Below are positions 8,893 to 16,841 of a DNA stretch of 64,000 nucleotides, one piece after another. Origin of the DNA: Gemmatimonadota bacterium (GTDB lineage Bacteria > Gemmatimonadota > Gemmatimonadetes > Longimicrobiales > Gaopeijiaceae). The translations under genes were made by a program, and so were the position numbers. Under the pieces are notes generated by a model. That model searched no databases. It was not told the DNA's origin and worked only from the letters and a program-made list of their open reading frames with translations. The number at the start of each line of letters is the position of its first letter. The stretch's first letter is position 1. Location of the stretch: the NCBI GenBank assembly GCA_022823145.1, contig JAJDXS010000004.1, positions 124,001-188,000 on the forward strand, given 5' to 3'.

Positions 8893-8926
8893 TTGTCATT
8901 TGGTCGAACCAAATGTATAATACATT
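8893..8926 (+). promoter_or_regulatory. Sigma70-like promoter with overlapping palindromic operators, leaderless
   Basis: TTGTCA (8893-8898) and a perfect TATAAT (8916-8921) are separated by exactly 17 bp. The spacer is nearly filled by the palindrome CATTTGGT-CGA-ACCAAATG (8897-8915). A second palindrome, AATGTAT-A-ATACATT (8912-8926), covers the -10 box. Transcription from this promoter should begin about 7 bp after the -10 box, at the ATG at 8928, giving a leaderless mRNA with no Shine-Dalgarno site. The patch is strikingly AT-rich for this window. Tight repression by a dimeric regulator is inferred. Confidence 0.65.
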
Positions 8927-8927
8927 T

Positions 8928-10070
8928 ATGATACGGCGTCCACAGTGGCTGGAAAGAATCCGGCGAGGATGGTCTGAAAGGCCCATCGTCTGGCTTTCGG
9001 GTGTTCGACGGGTGGGAAAGACCACACTTGCGGGCATGCTGCCCGACATCACCTACTGCAACTGCGATCTGCCATCCACCGTGCGGGCGCTCGACGACCC
9101 CGAACTCTTCCTCGGCGGCCAGAGACGTGGCGCGGTGCTCGCGCTCGACGAAGTGCACCGCCTTCCCGATCCCAGCCTGACGCTGAAGATCGCCGCTGAC
9201 GAGTACCCGCACCTCAGAATCCTGGCCACCGGCTCGTCCACGCTGGCCGCGACCGGCAAGTTTCGCGACTCGCTTACGGGACGCAAGCATGCGGTGCACC
9301 TCTGTCCGGTCCTTTGGGAGGAATGTACCGGCGCTTTCGGGATCGCGGATTTCGACCGCCGTCTTCTGCACGGCGGACTGCCGGAGGCGCTGCTGGCGGA
9401 GAGCAAGTCTCCCAATGCGTTTGCGGAGTGGATTGACAGCTTTTACGCCCGGGACGTCCTGGAACTGTTCAGCGTCCGCAATCGCCAGGGGTTTCTTGGG
9501 CTGTTCCGGCTTCTGATGAGATGGAGCGGCGGGCAGGTCGACTACAGTCGCCTCTCCCGACTGACGGAGATGAGCCGCGTCACCGTCAAGTCCTATGTCG
9601 AGGCCCTTCAGATTGCGCACGCCGTCCACCTGGTGCGGCCGTTCCGCGGTGGCGGTGGCGGGGAAATCGTCAGCCGGCCCAAGTGCTATGCCTTCGACAC
9701 GGGCTTCGTCACGTTCGAGCGGGGCTGGAATCGAATCAGGGAGGACGATCGCGGACTACTGTGGGAACACCTGGTGCTGGACTCCCTCAGGTTCCGTCAC
9801 CTGGACGACCACATCTTCTACTGGCGTGACAAGTCGGGGCGGGAGGTCGACTTCGTCGTTCGTCGGCCGGAAGGACGCGTGGATACCTTCGAGTGCAAGA
9901 TCGACCCGGATGAAGCCAGCCCGGCTCCGGTAGCCGCGTTTCGGCGCCGGTATCCACACGGGCGAGACTACGTTGTGGTTCCGGGCGCCAGGGAGCCCTA
10001 CCGCATCCTCAGGGGCAGGCGGCCATTCACCGTTTGCGGGACCAGCGGGCTCCCGGGCCCTCAGCGTTAG
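8928..10070 (+). CDS. AAA+ ATPase with DUF4143-type C-terminus
   Basis: The 380-aa protein reads MIRRPQWLERIRRGWSER, then WLSGVRRVGKTTL (Walker A, about residues 22-34), LALDEVHRL (Walker B) and LATGSS (sensor 1). The C-terminal half contains DSLTGR, GGLPEALL, a helix-turn-helix-like TEMSRVTVKSYVEAL segment and a nuclease-like WRDKSGREVDFVV motif. This is the COG1373 ATPase family with DUF4143, broadly distributed and of poorly defined function, often in variable genomic regions. In-frame ATGs further upstream lie inside the promoter palindromes, so the 8928 start is chosen. Confidence 0.85.
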   Translation: MIRRPQWLERIRRGWSERPIVWLSGVRRVGKTTLAGMLPDITYCNCDLPSTVRALDDPELFLGGQRRGAVLALDEVHRLPDPSLTLKIAADEYPHLRILATGSSTLAATGKFRDSLTGRKHAVHLCPVLWEECTGAFGIADFDRRLLHGGLPEALLAESKSPNAFAEWIDSFYARDVLELFSVRNRQGFLGLFRLLMRWSGGQVDYSRLSRLTEMSRVTVKSYVEALQIAHAVHLVRPFRGGGGGEIVSRPKCYAFDTGFVTFERGWNRIREDDRGLLWEHLVLDSLRFRHLDDHIFYWRDKSGREVDFVVRRPEGRVDTFECKIDPDEASPAPVAAFRRRYPHGRDYVVVPGAREPYRILRGRRPFTVCGTSGLPGPQR

Positions 10071-10132
10071 CTTTTCGGGTCCGGAGCCGACAGGCTCACC
10101 GCTTCCATGCGACACATCAAGGACCGCGACCC

Positions 10133-10735
10133 ATGAGCCCTACCACCGCCCCGCGCCACCGAGCCCGACCATTCCTCCGCACCGTGGCGATCACCCTGGC
10201 GTTCCTTGCGGCCACGGCCGCCGCGACGATGCCATCGCCCTCCTCAGCCCAACAAGACTCTGCCCCGCCCGCGAACCCCGCCGATGTCGGGTCCATCGAC
10301 GCGATCATCGCCGCCCTCTACGACGTGATCTCGGGCGACGCGGGCGTGGCGCGGGACTGGGACCGCTTCCTGTCGCTTTTCGCGCCCAGTGGCACGCTGA
10401 GCCCGGTCGGGCGGCCCCCAGGCGAGTCGACGTACCAGCGCAGGGTGATCACGCCCGACGAGTATGCGGAGGGGGTCGGCGAGTCGCTCGAGGCCAACGG
10501 CTTCCATGAGGTCGAGATCCACCGGGTGACCGAGGAGTACGGGCAGATTGCCCACGCCTTCAGCACCTACGAGTCGCGGAGGCTGGCGAGCGATCCGGAG
10601 CCATTCGCGCGCGGGATCAACTCGATCCAGCTGATGAACGACGGCTCGCGGTGGTGGGTCGTGTCGATCTTCTGGCTCGGCGAGGGGCCGGCGCATCCGA
10701 TTCCGGCGAAGTACCTGCCGGGGGGCGGGGCCTGA
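10133..10735 (+). CDS. Exported NTF2-like/SnoaL-like protein
   Basis: This 200-aa protein starts at an ATG with AAGGA upstream. Residues 1-42 form a signal peptide ending SSAQQ. The rest reads IDAIIAALYDVISGDAGVARDWDRFLSLFAP, a central TPDEYAEGV segment, HRVTEEYGQIAHAFSTYES and WWVVSIFW. That is the helix-then-curved-sheet pattern of the NTF2-like superfamily (DUF4440/SnoaL-like). Such proteins are often exported small-molecule binders or hydrolases; no catalytic role can be assigned. It is 62 bp downstream of the ATPase and transcribed the same way. Confidence 0.75.
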   Translation: MSPTTAPRHRARPFLRTVAITLAFLAATAAATMPSPSSAQQDSAPPANPADVGSIDAIIAALYDVISGDAGVARDWDRFLSLFAPSGTLSPVGRPPGESTYQRRVITPDEYAEGVGESLEANGFHEVEIHRVTEEYGQIAHAFSTYESRRLASDPEPFARGINSIQLMNDGSRWWVVSIFWLGEGPAHPIPAKYLPGGGA

Positions 10736-10767
10736 CCGGAGTGGCCTGAAGGCCATCCGCTCTTGTG

Positions 10768-10784
10768 TATTACGAACGTAGTGC
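10768..10784. promoter_or_regulatory. Candidate VapBC operator
   Basis: TACG-AA-CGTA (10771-10780) sits within ATTACGAACGTAGT, 35 bp upstream of the antitoxin start, where a ribbon-helix-helix antitoxin would bind to autoregulate. The symmetry is short and no clear -35/-10 pair accompanies it. Confidence 0.25.
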
Positions 10785-10814
10785 GTTAGGCTGCGTACGC
10801 GAGAGGAGGATGGA

Positions 10815-11078
10815 ATGAGCACACGAACGGTAAGAATGGACGACGCCTCCGAGGCGACGCTGGCTGACCTGCAGCGGCGGACGGGGCTGTCGATTTCGGA
10901 GGTGATGAGGCGGGGCCTGCGCGCGTATGAGCGGGAGCTGGACTCGGACATCACGAGGCGTCCCTACGAGGTGTACCAGAGCCTCGGGCTGCCGAGGGAA
11001 GGGGAGAGAGCGCTCGCACCTGCCGCGAAGGCCAAGGAGGCGGTGGCCGAGATCATCCGAAGGAAACACGGACGATGA
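10815..11078 (+). CDS. Ribbon-helix-helix antitoxin (VapB-like)
   Basis: This 87-aa protein starts at an ATG preceded by GAGGAGG. Residues about 3-45 (TVRMDDASEATLADLQRRTGLSISEVMRRGL) form a beta strand and two helices typical of a MetJ/Arc-type DNA-binding antitoxin. The C-terminal half (YEVYQSLGLPREGE..AKEAVAEIIRRKHGR) would wrap the toxin. Its stop overlaps the PIN toxin start by four bases (ATGA), as is usual for toxin-antitoxin pairs. It is expected to neutralise the toxin and repress the operon. Confidence 0.85.
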   Translation: MSTRTVRMDDASEATLADLQRRTGLSISEVMRRGLRAYERELDSDITRRPYEVYQSLGLPREGERALAPAAKAKEAVAEIIRRKHGR

Positions 11079-11578
11079 TTCTGGTCGATACCGGGCCGCT
11101 CGTGGGCCTGTTCGATGCGACCGACCACAGCCACGCAGGTTGTCGGCGGATCCTGAGCCGACTGGACGACCGATTGGCGACAACACTGCCGGTCCTCACC
11201 GAAGCGTTTCACCTCTTGCGACCCGAGACGCACCGTGTCTCGGGCCTGATCGATTTCATTCGCGACGGTGGCGCTGCCGTTATTCCACTGGAGCGCGATG
11301 GCCTGAGCCGCTGCTTCGAGCTGATGCACCGCTACGCGGACATCCCCATGGACTTCGCCGACGCCTCCATCGTCGCCGCTGCGGAACAAGTGGGCACCGA
11401 CAGAGTTTTCACGCTGGACCGCAAGGACTTCGGCATCTACCGCATTGCGCGCGGCTACCACCAGATGCCGTTCGAGATCGTCGAGGATCCGTCGGGCCCG
11501 CAGTTGGTGAGGGAGGGGGCAGCGGAGACGGATCTGGTGGCCGCCGCTGCGACGTTCTCCGAGGAGCCTGCCGGCTAG
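11075..11578 (+). CDS. PIN-domain toxin (VapC-like ribonuclease)
   Basis: This 167-aa PIN-domain protein retains the acidic metal-binding set: Asp5 (MILVDTGPL), Glu43 (LTEAFHLL), Asp93/Asp96 (MDFADAS) and Asp115 (FTLDRKDF). It should be a Mg-dependent endoribonuclease that cuts tRNA or rRNA when free of antitoxin. It is somewhat longer than typical VapC (about 130 aa) because of an extra C-terminal tail after residue 130. It overlaps the antitoxin gene by 4 bp and ends 23 bp before a convergent permease gene. Confidence 0.88.
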   Translation: MILVDTGPLVGLFDATDHSHAGCRRILSRLDDRLATTLPVLTEAFHLLRPETHRVSGLIDFIRDGGAAVIPLERDGLSRCFELMHRYADIPMDFADASIVAAAEQVGTDRVFTLDRKDFGIYRIARGYHQMPFEIVEDPSGPQLVREGAAETDLVAAAATFSEEPAG

Positions 11579-11601
11579 CCGGGACGCCCTCTACCGCCGC
11601 C

Positions 11602-13950
11602 TCAGAAGGGCCAGAAAGCCGGGACCACGAGCATGACCACCGCGAACACGACAGCGGTCAGGGGCAGTCCCACGCGCAGGTAGTCGGTGAACCGGTAGCC
11701 GCCGGGTCCCATGACGAGAACATTCGCCGGATGGGAGACGGGGCTGGCGAAGCTGGCCGACGCGGCCATCGCCGTAGCCATCATCAGGGGGTAGGGGGAG
11801 ATGCCAAGGCTCTCCGCCGTGCCCAGCACGATGGGGGACATGAGGACCACGAGGGCCGCCGTCGGGATGACCTGAGTCGCCAGGGAGGTCACGAGGAACA
11901 GGGCGCCCATGGCGGCGAGGGGTCCGAAGTCCCCGACGGTGCCTACAACCGCCTGCGCGAGGAGCGCCGAGGCGCCCGCGTCCTGCAGCGCCACGCCCAG
12001 TGGAAGCATCCCCGCGATGAGGAAGACGGCCTGCCACTCGATGGATCGGTAGGCCTCCTCCATGGTCAGACACCCGGAGAGGACCATGAGAGCGGCGCCT
12101 CCCACGGCTGCGATGGAGATCGGCAGCCACCCCAACAGGACGGGACCCAGTGTCACGCCGAGGATCAGGGCCGCAATCGGCGCCTTGCGACGCCGGGGTG
12201 GCGTCTGCACACCCTCGGTCAGGACGAGAAAGTTCGGATCGGAGGCGAGGACACGGAGGTTCTCGCGAGGTCCGTGAATGAGCAACGCGTCGCCGGAGCG
12301 CAGGGGCAGGTCGCGGAGTCCGGTTCGATGGGGCCGCCCCTCGCGCCAGATCGCGAGCACCATCAGCCCGTACTTCCGGCGGAAGCTGAGCTGGCGGAGG
12401 GTTTGCCCTACGAGCCTTGTGTGGGGCGAGAGGACGACCTCGGCGATCCCTATCTGTTCGGATTCGAGCGTGGGGCTCCCATCCGCTGCCTTGTCCTCGA
12501 CCTCGAGCTCTCGAATTCCCTTCAGCGCGGACAACCCTTCGGGCCGGCCCCTCACAACCAGCAGGTCGCCTGCCTGGAGTCGCTCGCCGGGCTCCGGCAT
12601 CTCGATCTTTCGGCCTTCGCGCAGGATGCTGACCACCCACAGCCCCAGAGCGGCGCCCAATCCGCATTCAATGAGCGTCTGGCCCGCCAGGAAAGAGTCA
12701 CGGGGCACCCGAACCGCGAACAGCTCATCCTGGAGGCTGTAGAGGTCGATGTGGTCGGCGGCGGCGACGGTCAATTCCTCGTATGAGCCCAGGTCCTGGA
12801 CCTTGTCCGGTGGACCCTGGACAAGCAGTGTGTCGGCGGGCTGAAGGGGCAGATCCTGCAAGGGAGCCGGCAGGGTCGTCCCGTCGCGACGGATCGCCAT
12901 GACACGAACCCCGTAACGGGCGGCGAAGTCCACGTCACGGAGCGTGCGTCCCGTCAGCTCGGAGCCGCCGGGCACTCCGATCTCCGCGATTTCGAATTCG
13001 GGAGAGTCCAGCACCCGTACGCCCATCCCCGCTTCCTCGATGTCGAGTGCGGAGCTCTCGCGCAGCTGGTCCAGCCGGTCCACCGGCCCCTGAGCGACGA
13101 TGCGGTCTCCCGCCTGGAGACGGAAGTCCGGACCCGGCGAGGGTTGGGGCCGCCCGCCACGGATGACGGTGATCGCCTGAAGTCCGGCCACGGACCCGAG
13201 CCGGATTTCACCGAGGGTCTTTCCTGCAAGAGGCGAGGCTCCCGGCAGCCTCAGCATGATGAACCGCTCATTCAGCCCGTAGATGTCCGGGAGCACCCGT
13301 TCGTCGCCTTCTGCGCGCCCGCCGACTCCGATGCGGCGCTTCGGCAACAGCCTGGGGACGGCCAGGAGGATGAAGACGAAGCCGGTCGCCATCACGATGA
13401 GTCCCACCGGCGAATAGTCGAAGAGCCCGAACGGTTCGAGTCCCTCGTTTCGGAGCGCCTCCGCGACGAGAATGTTGGGCGGCGTGCCGATGAGGGTGGT
13501 CAGTCCACCCAGGAGGCACGCGTACGCGAGTGGCAGAAGAAGCCGCGAGGGCGGGATTCGGGTCTCTCTCGAGAGGTCCATGATGACGGGCAGGAGGATC
13601 GCGGCCACGCCCACGTTGTTCATGAAGGCGGACGCCACGCCGGCGGTTGCCATGATGACCAGGATGATGCGGGTCTCGCTTCCGCCCGCGAAGCGTATGA
13701 CCTGCCGCCCGACCATGTTGGCAATGCCGGTGTGCGCGAGTCCCCCGCTCAGCACGAACACGGCCCAGACCGTCACGACGGCCGGATTGGAGAACCCGGC
13801 GAGCGCCTCGGCCGGTTCGATGAGCCCGGTCACGGCAAGGAACACCAACGTGAGGAGCGCGACCAGGTCCATTCGGAGTCGCCCGTGCATGAAGAGGACG
13901 ACGTCCACCACCAGAACCGCCAGGACCAGAACGAGTTCGACCGTCAGCAA
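11602..13950 (-). CDS. SLC13-family permease with four RCK_C (TrkA-C) domains
   Basis: The 782-aa inner-membrane protein starts at TTG 13948-13950 after GGGAGG. Hydrophobic segments at residues about 1-195 include GNPP-like TLIGTPPNILVAEAL. A long cytoplasmic insert (about 205-530) contains four successive RCK_C domains, each with the G.TL..., A..R.G and L..GD.L...G pattern. The second helix bundle (about 560-782) follows with PTAALVVLMSPI and HPANVLVMGPGGYRF. The family carries anions such as sulfate or dicarboxylates with sodium. Usual relatives, including the adjacent paralogue, are about 590 aa with two RCK_C domains. The insert is expected to sense a nucleotide or ligand. It is the last gene of a three-gene minus-strand unit. 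Confidence 0.88.
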   Translation of the reverse strand: MLTVELVLVLAVLVVDVVLFMHGRLRMDLVALLTLVFLAVTGLIEPAEALAGFSNPAVVTVWAVFVLSGGLAHTGIANMVGRQVIRFAGGSETRIILVIMATAGVASAFMNNVGVAAILLPVIMDLSRETRIPPSRLLLPLAYACLLGGLTTLIGTPPNILVAEALRNEGLEPFGLFDYSPVGLIVMATGFVFILLAVPRLLPKRRIGVGGRAEGDERVLPDIYGLNERFIMLRLPGASPLAGKTLGEIRLGSVAGLQAITVIRGGRPQPSPGPDFRLQAGDRIVAQGPVDRLDQLRESSALDIEEAGMGVRVLDSPEFEIAEIGVPGGSELTGRTLRDVDFAARYGVRVMAIRRDGTTLPAPLQDLPLQPADTLLVQGPPDKVQDLGSYEELTVAAADHIDLYSLQDELFAVRVPRDSFLAGQTLIECGLGAALGLWVVSILREGRKIEMPEPGERLQAGDLLVVRGRPEGLSALKGIRELEVEDKAADGSPTLESEQIGIAEVVLSPHTRLVGQTLRQLSFRRKYGLMVLAIWREGRPHRTGLRDLPLRSGDALLIHGPRENLRVLASDPNFLVLTEGVQTPPRRRKAPIAALILGVTLGPVLLGWLPISIAAVGGAALMVLSGCLTMEEAYRSIEWQAVFLIAGMLPLGVALQDAGASALLAQAVVGTVGDFGPLAAMGALFLVTSLATQVIPTAALVVLMSPIVLGTAESLGISPYPLMMATAMAASASFASPVSHPANVLVMGPGGYRFTDYLRVGLPLTAVVFAVVMLVVPAFWPF

Positions 13951-13969
13951 CCGGGCCTCCCGCGCCGCA

Positions 13970-15748
13970 CTAGCTGGGCCAGAAGAGTGGAATGAAGAGA
14001 GTGGCCGTGATCAGGAGGATCAGGTTGAGCAGGCCGCCCACCTTGACGAAGTCCATGAACCGGTATCCGCCGGGCCCGTAGATCATGACGTTGGTCTGAT
14101 AGCCGAAGGGCGTGACGAAGGAGGCCGACGCCCCGAACATGACGGCGATGAGCAGCGCGTACGGATTCACGCCGCCCTGCGTGGCCGCGATGATCGCGAC
14201 AGGGGTGAGCATCACGGCCGTCGCGGCGTTGGACACCACGGCGGTCATGACGGCCGTCATCAGGTAGAAGGCGGCGATCAGCCCGATCTCTCCCAGCGGC
14301 GACGAGAGGGTCACCACCCATCCTGCGAGCAGCTCCGCCGCCCCCGTGGTTTCGAGCGCCAGTCCGAGCGGAATCAGGCCGGCAAGCACGAAGATGACCA
14401 GCCATTCCACCTCCCCGTAGATCTCCTCGATATGCACGCAGCGCGTGAACACCATCAGGATCATGCCGGTGAGCGCGGCCGTCATGATGTCGAGGACACC
14501 GAAGCTTGCGCTTAGCACGACGCCGGCCATGATCGCCGCGGCGACGCCGGCCCGCGGCCTGTTCCCCGCATCCGCCTTCACTTCCGCCAGCGGGACGAAG
14601 CCGGGATCGTCGGCGAGACGCTGGAGCGCGGTCGTTGTCCCTCGTACCAGAAGCAGGTCGCCGACACGGAACGATATCTCCGCGAGCCTTTCCTGGACCG
14701 TGACACCGTGTTGCTGTATGGCGATCACCGCCGCATCGAAGTGTTGGGCGAAGTTCAGATCGCGGAGGGTCCGGCCAACGAGACTCGAGCCGGGCGCCAC
14801 GAGAACCTCGACCAGCCGGCCACGCCCGCCCGTCCGGTCAAGTTCATGCTCCTTCCGTTCCCTGGGGGTCTCCAGTTGCTGCCGGCGCGCGAGCTCGAGG
14901 AGGCGCTCGGCGGGCCCCTGCACGTACAGGATGTCGCCCGGCCGTATGTGGCGGTCTCCGTGCGGCGCCGTGATCTCCTGCTCGCCCCGTTCGATGTCCA
15001 GCACCGTCACGCCATAGCGTTCACCCCACCTCAACTGGGCCAGTGAGCGGCCGTTAGCGGGCGAATCCTCCGGGACGTGCAGTTCCGTGACGAAGCGGCG
15101 GACATCGTACTTGGCGGACAGGTCCGGGGGCTGGAAGCGCCGCGGCAGCAGCACGCGGCCGGCGGTGAAGAGAAAAAGCAGACCCACGGCGAGACTGATC
15201 AGCCCCAGCGGGGTGATGGAGAACATGCCGAGGGCGTCGTACCCGCGCCTCATCGCCTCCCCGTGCACGACCAGGTTGGTGGTGGTGCCCATCAGGGTGA
15301 CCGTCCCCCCGAGAATCGAGACGAAGGAGAGCGGCATCAGATACCTGGAGGCCGGCTCCTCGGCCTGCTCGGCGAGCGCGAGAAACACGGGCATGAAAAC
15401 CAGCACGACCGCGGTGGTCATGAGAAACGGGGAGAGAAACGCACAGATGAGGCAGAGCGCGAACATGCGCGAGTACTTGCCGCCAAGCGGTGCGGTGCGC
15501 GCCCAGGCTCCGATGGCGGCCACGAGGCCGGTCTTGCGGAGCCCCAGGCCAAGCACGAGCATCGAGCCGACCGTCACAGTCGCGCGGCTGGACAGGCCCG
15601 ATACCGCTTCGGCCGGCGTGAGGATGCCGGACAGCAGGAGGACGACCGGGACCGCGATGGCGACCTGGTCCACCCGGATCCGGTCGAGGGCGAACAGGAC
15701 GAGCGCCGCCAGCGTCACGCCGAGCACGAGTGCGATATCGAACGTCAT
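13970..15748 (-). CDS. SLC13-family permease with two RCK_C domains
   Basis: The 592-aa protein begins MTFDIALVLGVTLAALVLF at ATG 15746-15748. Two helix bundles flank a cytoplasmic insert (about residues 205-385) with two RCK_C domains (VTELHVPEDSPANGRSLAQL and VEVLVAPGSSLVGRTLRDL). Transporter signatures are TLMGTTTNLVVHGEAM and SFVTPFGYQTNVMIYGPGGYRF. It is a paralogue of the downstream 782-aa permease, 19 bp away, and both are probably translated from one mRNA. The pair may form a heteromer or handle two related anions; the substrate is not visible. Confidence 0.9.
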   Translation of the reverse strand: MTFDIALVLGVTLAALVLFALDRIRVDQVAIAVPVVLLLSGILTPAEAVSGLSSRATVTVGSMLVLGLGLRKTGLVAAIGAWARTAPLGGKYSRMFALCLICAFLSPFLMTTAVVLVFMPVFLALAEQAEEPASRYLMPLSFVSILGGTVTLMGTTTNLVVHGEAMRRGYDALGMFSITPLGLISLAVGLLFLFTAGRVLLPRRFQPPDLSAKYDVRRFVTELHVPEDSPANGRSLAQLRWGERYGVTVLDIERGEQEITAPHGDRHIRPGDILYVQGPAERLLELARRQQLETPRERKEHELDRTGGRGRLVEVLVAPGSSLVGRTLRDLNFAQHFDAAVIAIQQHGVTVQERLAEISFRVGDLLLVRGTTTALQRLADDPGFVPLAEVKADAGNRPRAGVAAAIMAGVVLSASFGVLDIMTAALTGMILMVFTRCVHIEEIYGEVEWLVIFVLAGLIPLGLALETTGAAELLAGWVVTLSSPLGEIGLIAAFYLMTAVMTAVVSNAATAVMLTPVAIIAATQGGVNPYALLIAVMFGASASFVTPFGYQTNVMIYGPGGYRFMDFVKVGGLLNLILLITATLFIPLFWPS

Positions 15749-15754
15749 GGGGTG

Positions 15755-16360
15755 TCAAAGATAGGGCCGGGACGTGGGGGGCGCCGGATCAGCCGTCCCT
15801 TGCTCGACGCTACCTGCACTCAGCGACCGCGCAACTTCGCGGAGCCTGCTGCCGTGCCCTTCGCGAATGACACGCCCGTCCTCGTCCAGCGCGAACACCC
15901 AGGGTGTCCGTTGCAGGATGCGGCGGCCAATCAAACCGTCCTCGGTCGATTGCACGGTACCCACATCGACAGGCCACTGCTTGTCGCGAGCATAGGTGAC
16001 CGCGACCGCCAGTGGACCGGGCGCCACGGCCAGAACCCGTTCCAGGCCGGGCCGGATGTTCGAGAGTGATTTCGCCCAGGCTCCCGCCACACGCTCCGAA
16101 TGCGCGCACTCCGGATCAAAGACCAGCAACAGGGTCGGCAGTCCACTGGCGAGCTTTGCGTCGCCGCCGTCAGCGAACCGGAGCGAAACATTCGAAAGGT
16201 CGTGGCCCTCTCGTATGAAACCGGCTTCGGCACTGGTGCCTGCCGTCCAGTAGCCCCTCTCTCCCAGCTGAAAAACGGCCAGCACGAGCAGTCCGGCAAT
16301 AGTGGCCATCGCGGGCCAGTTCCGTGGCCTGCCTGGTGGCAGGTGCGTTCGTTGGTTCAT
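15755..16360 (-). CDS. Membrane-anchored thioredoxin-like (redoxin) protein with a single active-site Cys
   Basis: This 201-aa protein starts at ATG 16358-16360 after AAGGGAT. A proline-rich cytoplasmic start and one transmembrane helix (about residues 17-35) place the domain outside the cytoplasm. The fold reads TLLLVFDPECAHSERVAGAW, with CxxS rather than CxxC, then VTYARDKQWPVDV and RTPWVFALDEDGRVI, the cis-Pro loop (TPW) and final strand of thioredoxins. A lone Cys suggests isomerase, peroxidase-like or trapping chemistry rather than disulfide reduction. It is 6 bp upstream of the SLC13 pair and diverges from a gene for an exported Cys-rich peptide at 16619. Confidence 0.75.
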   Translation of the reverse strand: MNQRTHLPPGRPRNWPAMATIAGLLVLAVFQLGERGYWTAGTSAEAGFIREGHDLSNVSLRFADGGDAKLASGLPTLLLVFDPECAHSERVAGAWAKSLSNIRPGLERVLAVAPGPLAVAVTYARDKQWPVDVGTVQSTEDGLIGRRILQRTPWVFALDEDGRVIREGHGSRLREVARSLSAGSVEQGTADPAPPTSRPYL

Positions 16361-16397
16361 CGATTCATCCCTTGGATGTGGCGTTGCAAGCAGCTCA

Positions 16398-16415
16398 CAC
16401 CGTCGCGCGACGGTG
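16398..16415. promoter_or_regulatory. Perfect 18-bp palindrome between divergent genes
   Basis: CACCGTCGC is followed immediately by its reverse complement GCGACGGTG. The palindrome sits 38 bp upstream of the redoxin start and about 200 bp upstream of the Cys-rich peptide, inside a 258-bp divergent gap that otherwise shows no gene. It could be an operator for a dimeric regulator or a hairpin in the redoxin leader. TACTAT further right (about 16551-16556) is a possible -10 box for the plus strand. Confidence 0.45.
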
Positions 16416-16618
16416 CTCTTCACCACTAGATGACAGTGGAACAGGCCGGTGGGTGCAATCACCCCCCTGACCCCGCGTTTGCCAACGACCCACCTCGACC
16501 GCTTCAACCCACGGGGCCTCCTGAATTGCACACTTTGCGACCCACCGTTGTCTACTATCCTGGAAGGCCCGACTTTCAACCAGGGATCGTGGAGTGGCCC
16601 TCATGGTCCCGGCACTCA

Positions 16619-16822
16619 ATGGAGGAGACTTTGCGAGCCACCGTGATCGCCCTCGTTCTCGTGAACATCGTGTTGGCGGCCCTGCCCAGGCCCACCGAGG
16701 CCAGATCCCCCGCCCGATGGGGCGTTTGCTGCCAGGGAGAGGGGCCTGAGGCCTATTGCTGCGACGGCTGCTGCTGGTTCGGGCGGGACTGCGTCAGCGA
16801 CGCGGAATGTCGCGACAGATGA
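16619..16822 (+). CDS. Exported cysteine-rich mini-protein (8 Cys)
   Basis: This 67-aa product starts at ATG 16619; GGAGGAG overlaps the first codons, so an in-frame TTG at 16631 or GTG at 16643 could be the true start. A hydrophobic signal (about residues 7-24, VIALVLVNIVLAALP) ends near TEARS. The roughly 40-residue mature part carries eight cysteines as CC-x8-CC-x2-CC-x5-C-x5-C. That density, with Gly, Asp and Trp and few hydrophobics, resembles knottin or toxin-like folds held by disulfides. No family is recognised. The divergent neighbour is a thioredoxin-like protein and the downstream gene is a membrane protein 19 bp away. Roles as a secreted peptide, metal binder or signalling peptide are all possible. 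Confidence 0.65.
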   Translation: MEETLRATVIALVLVNIVLAALPRPTEARSPARWGVCCQGEGPEAYCCDGCCWFGRDCVSDAECRDR

Positions 16823-16841
16823 CCAGGAGTGAGCGCTTTCG

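Noticed and set aside
10743..10754. GGCC-TGAA-GGCC hairpin after the NTF2-like gene
   Set aside because: Only a 4-bp stem with no T-run; too weak to call a terminator.
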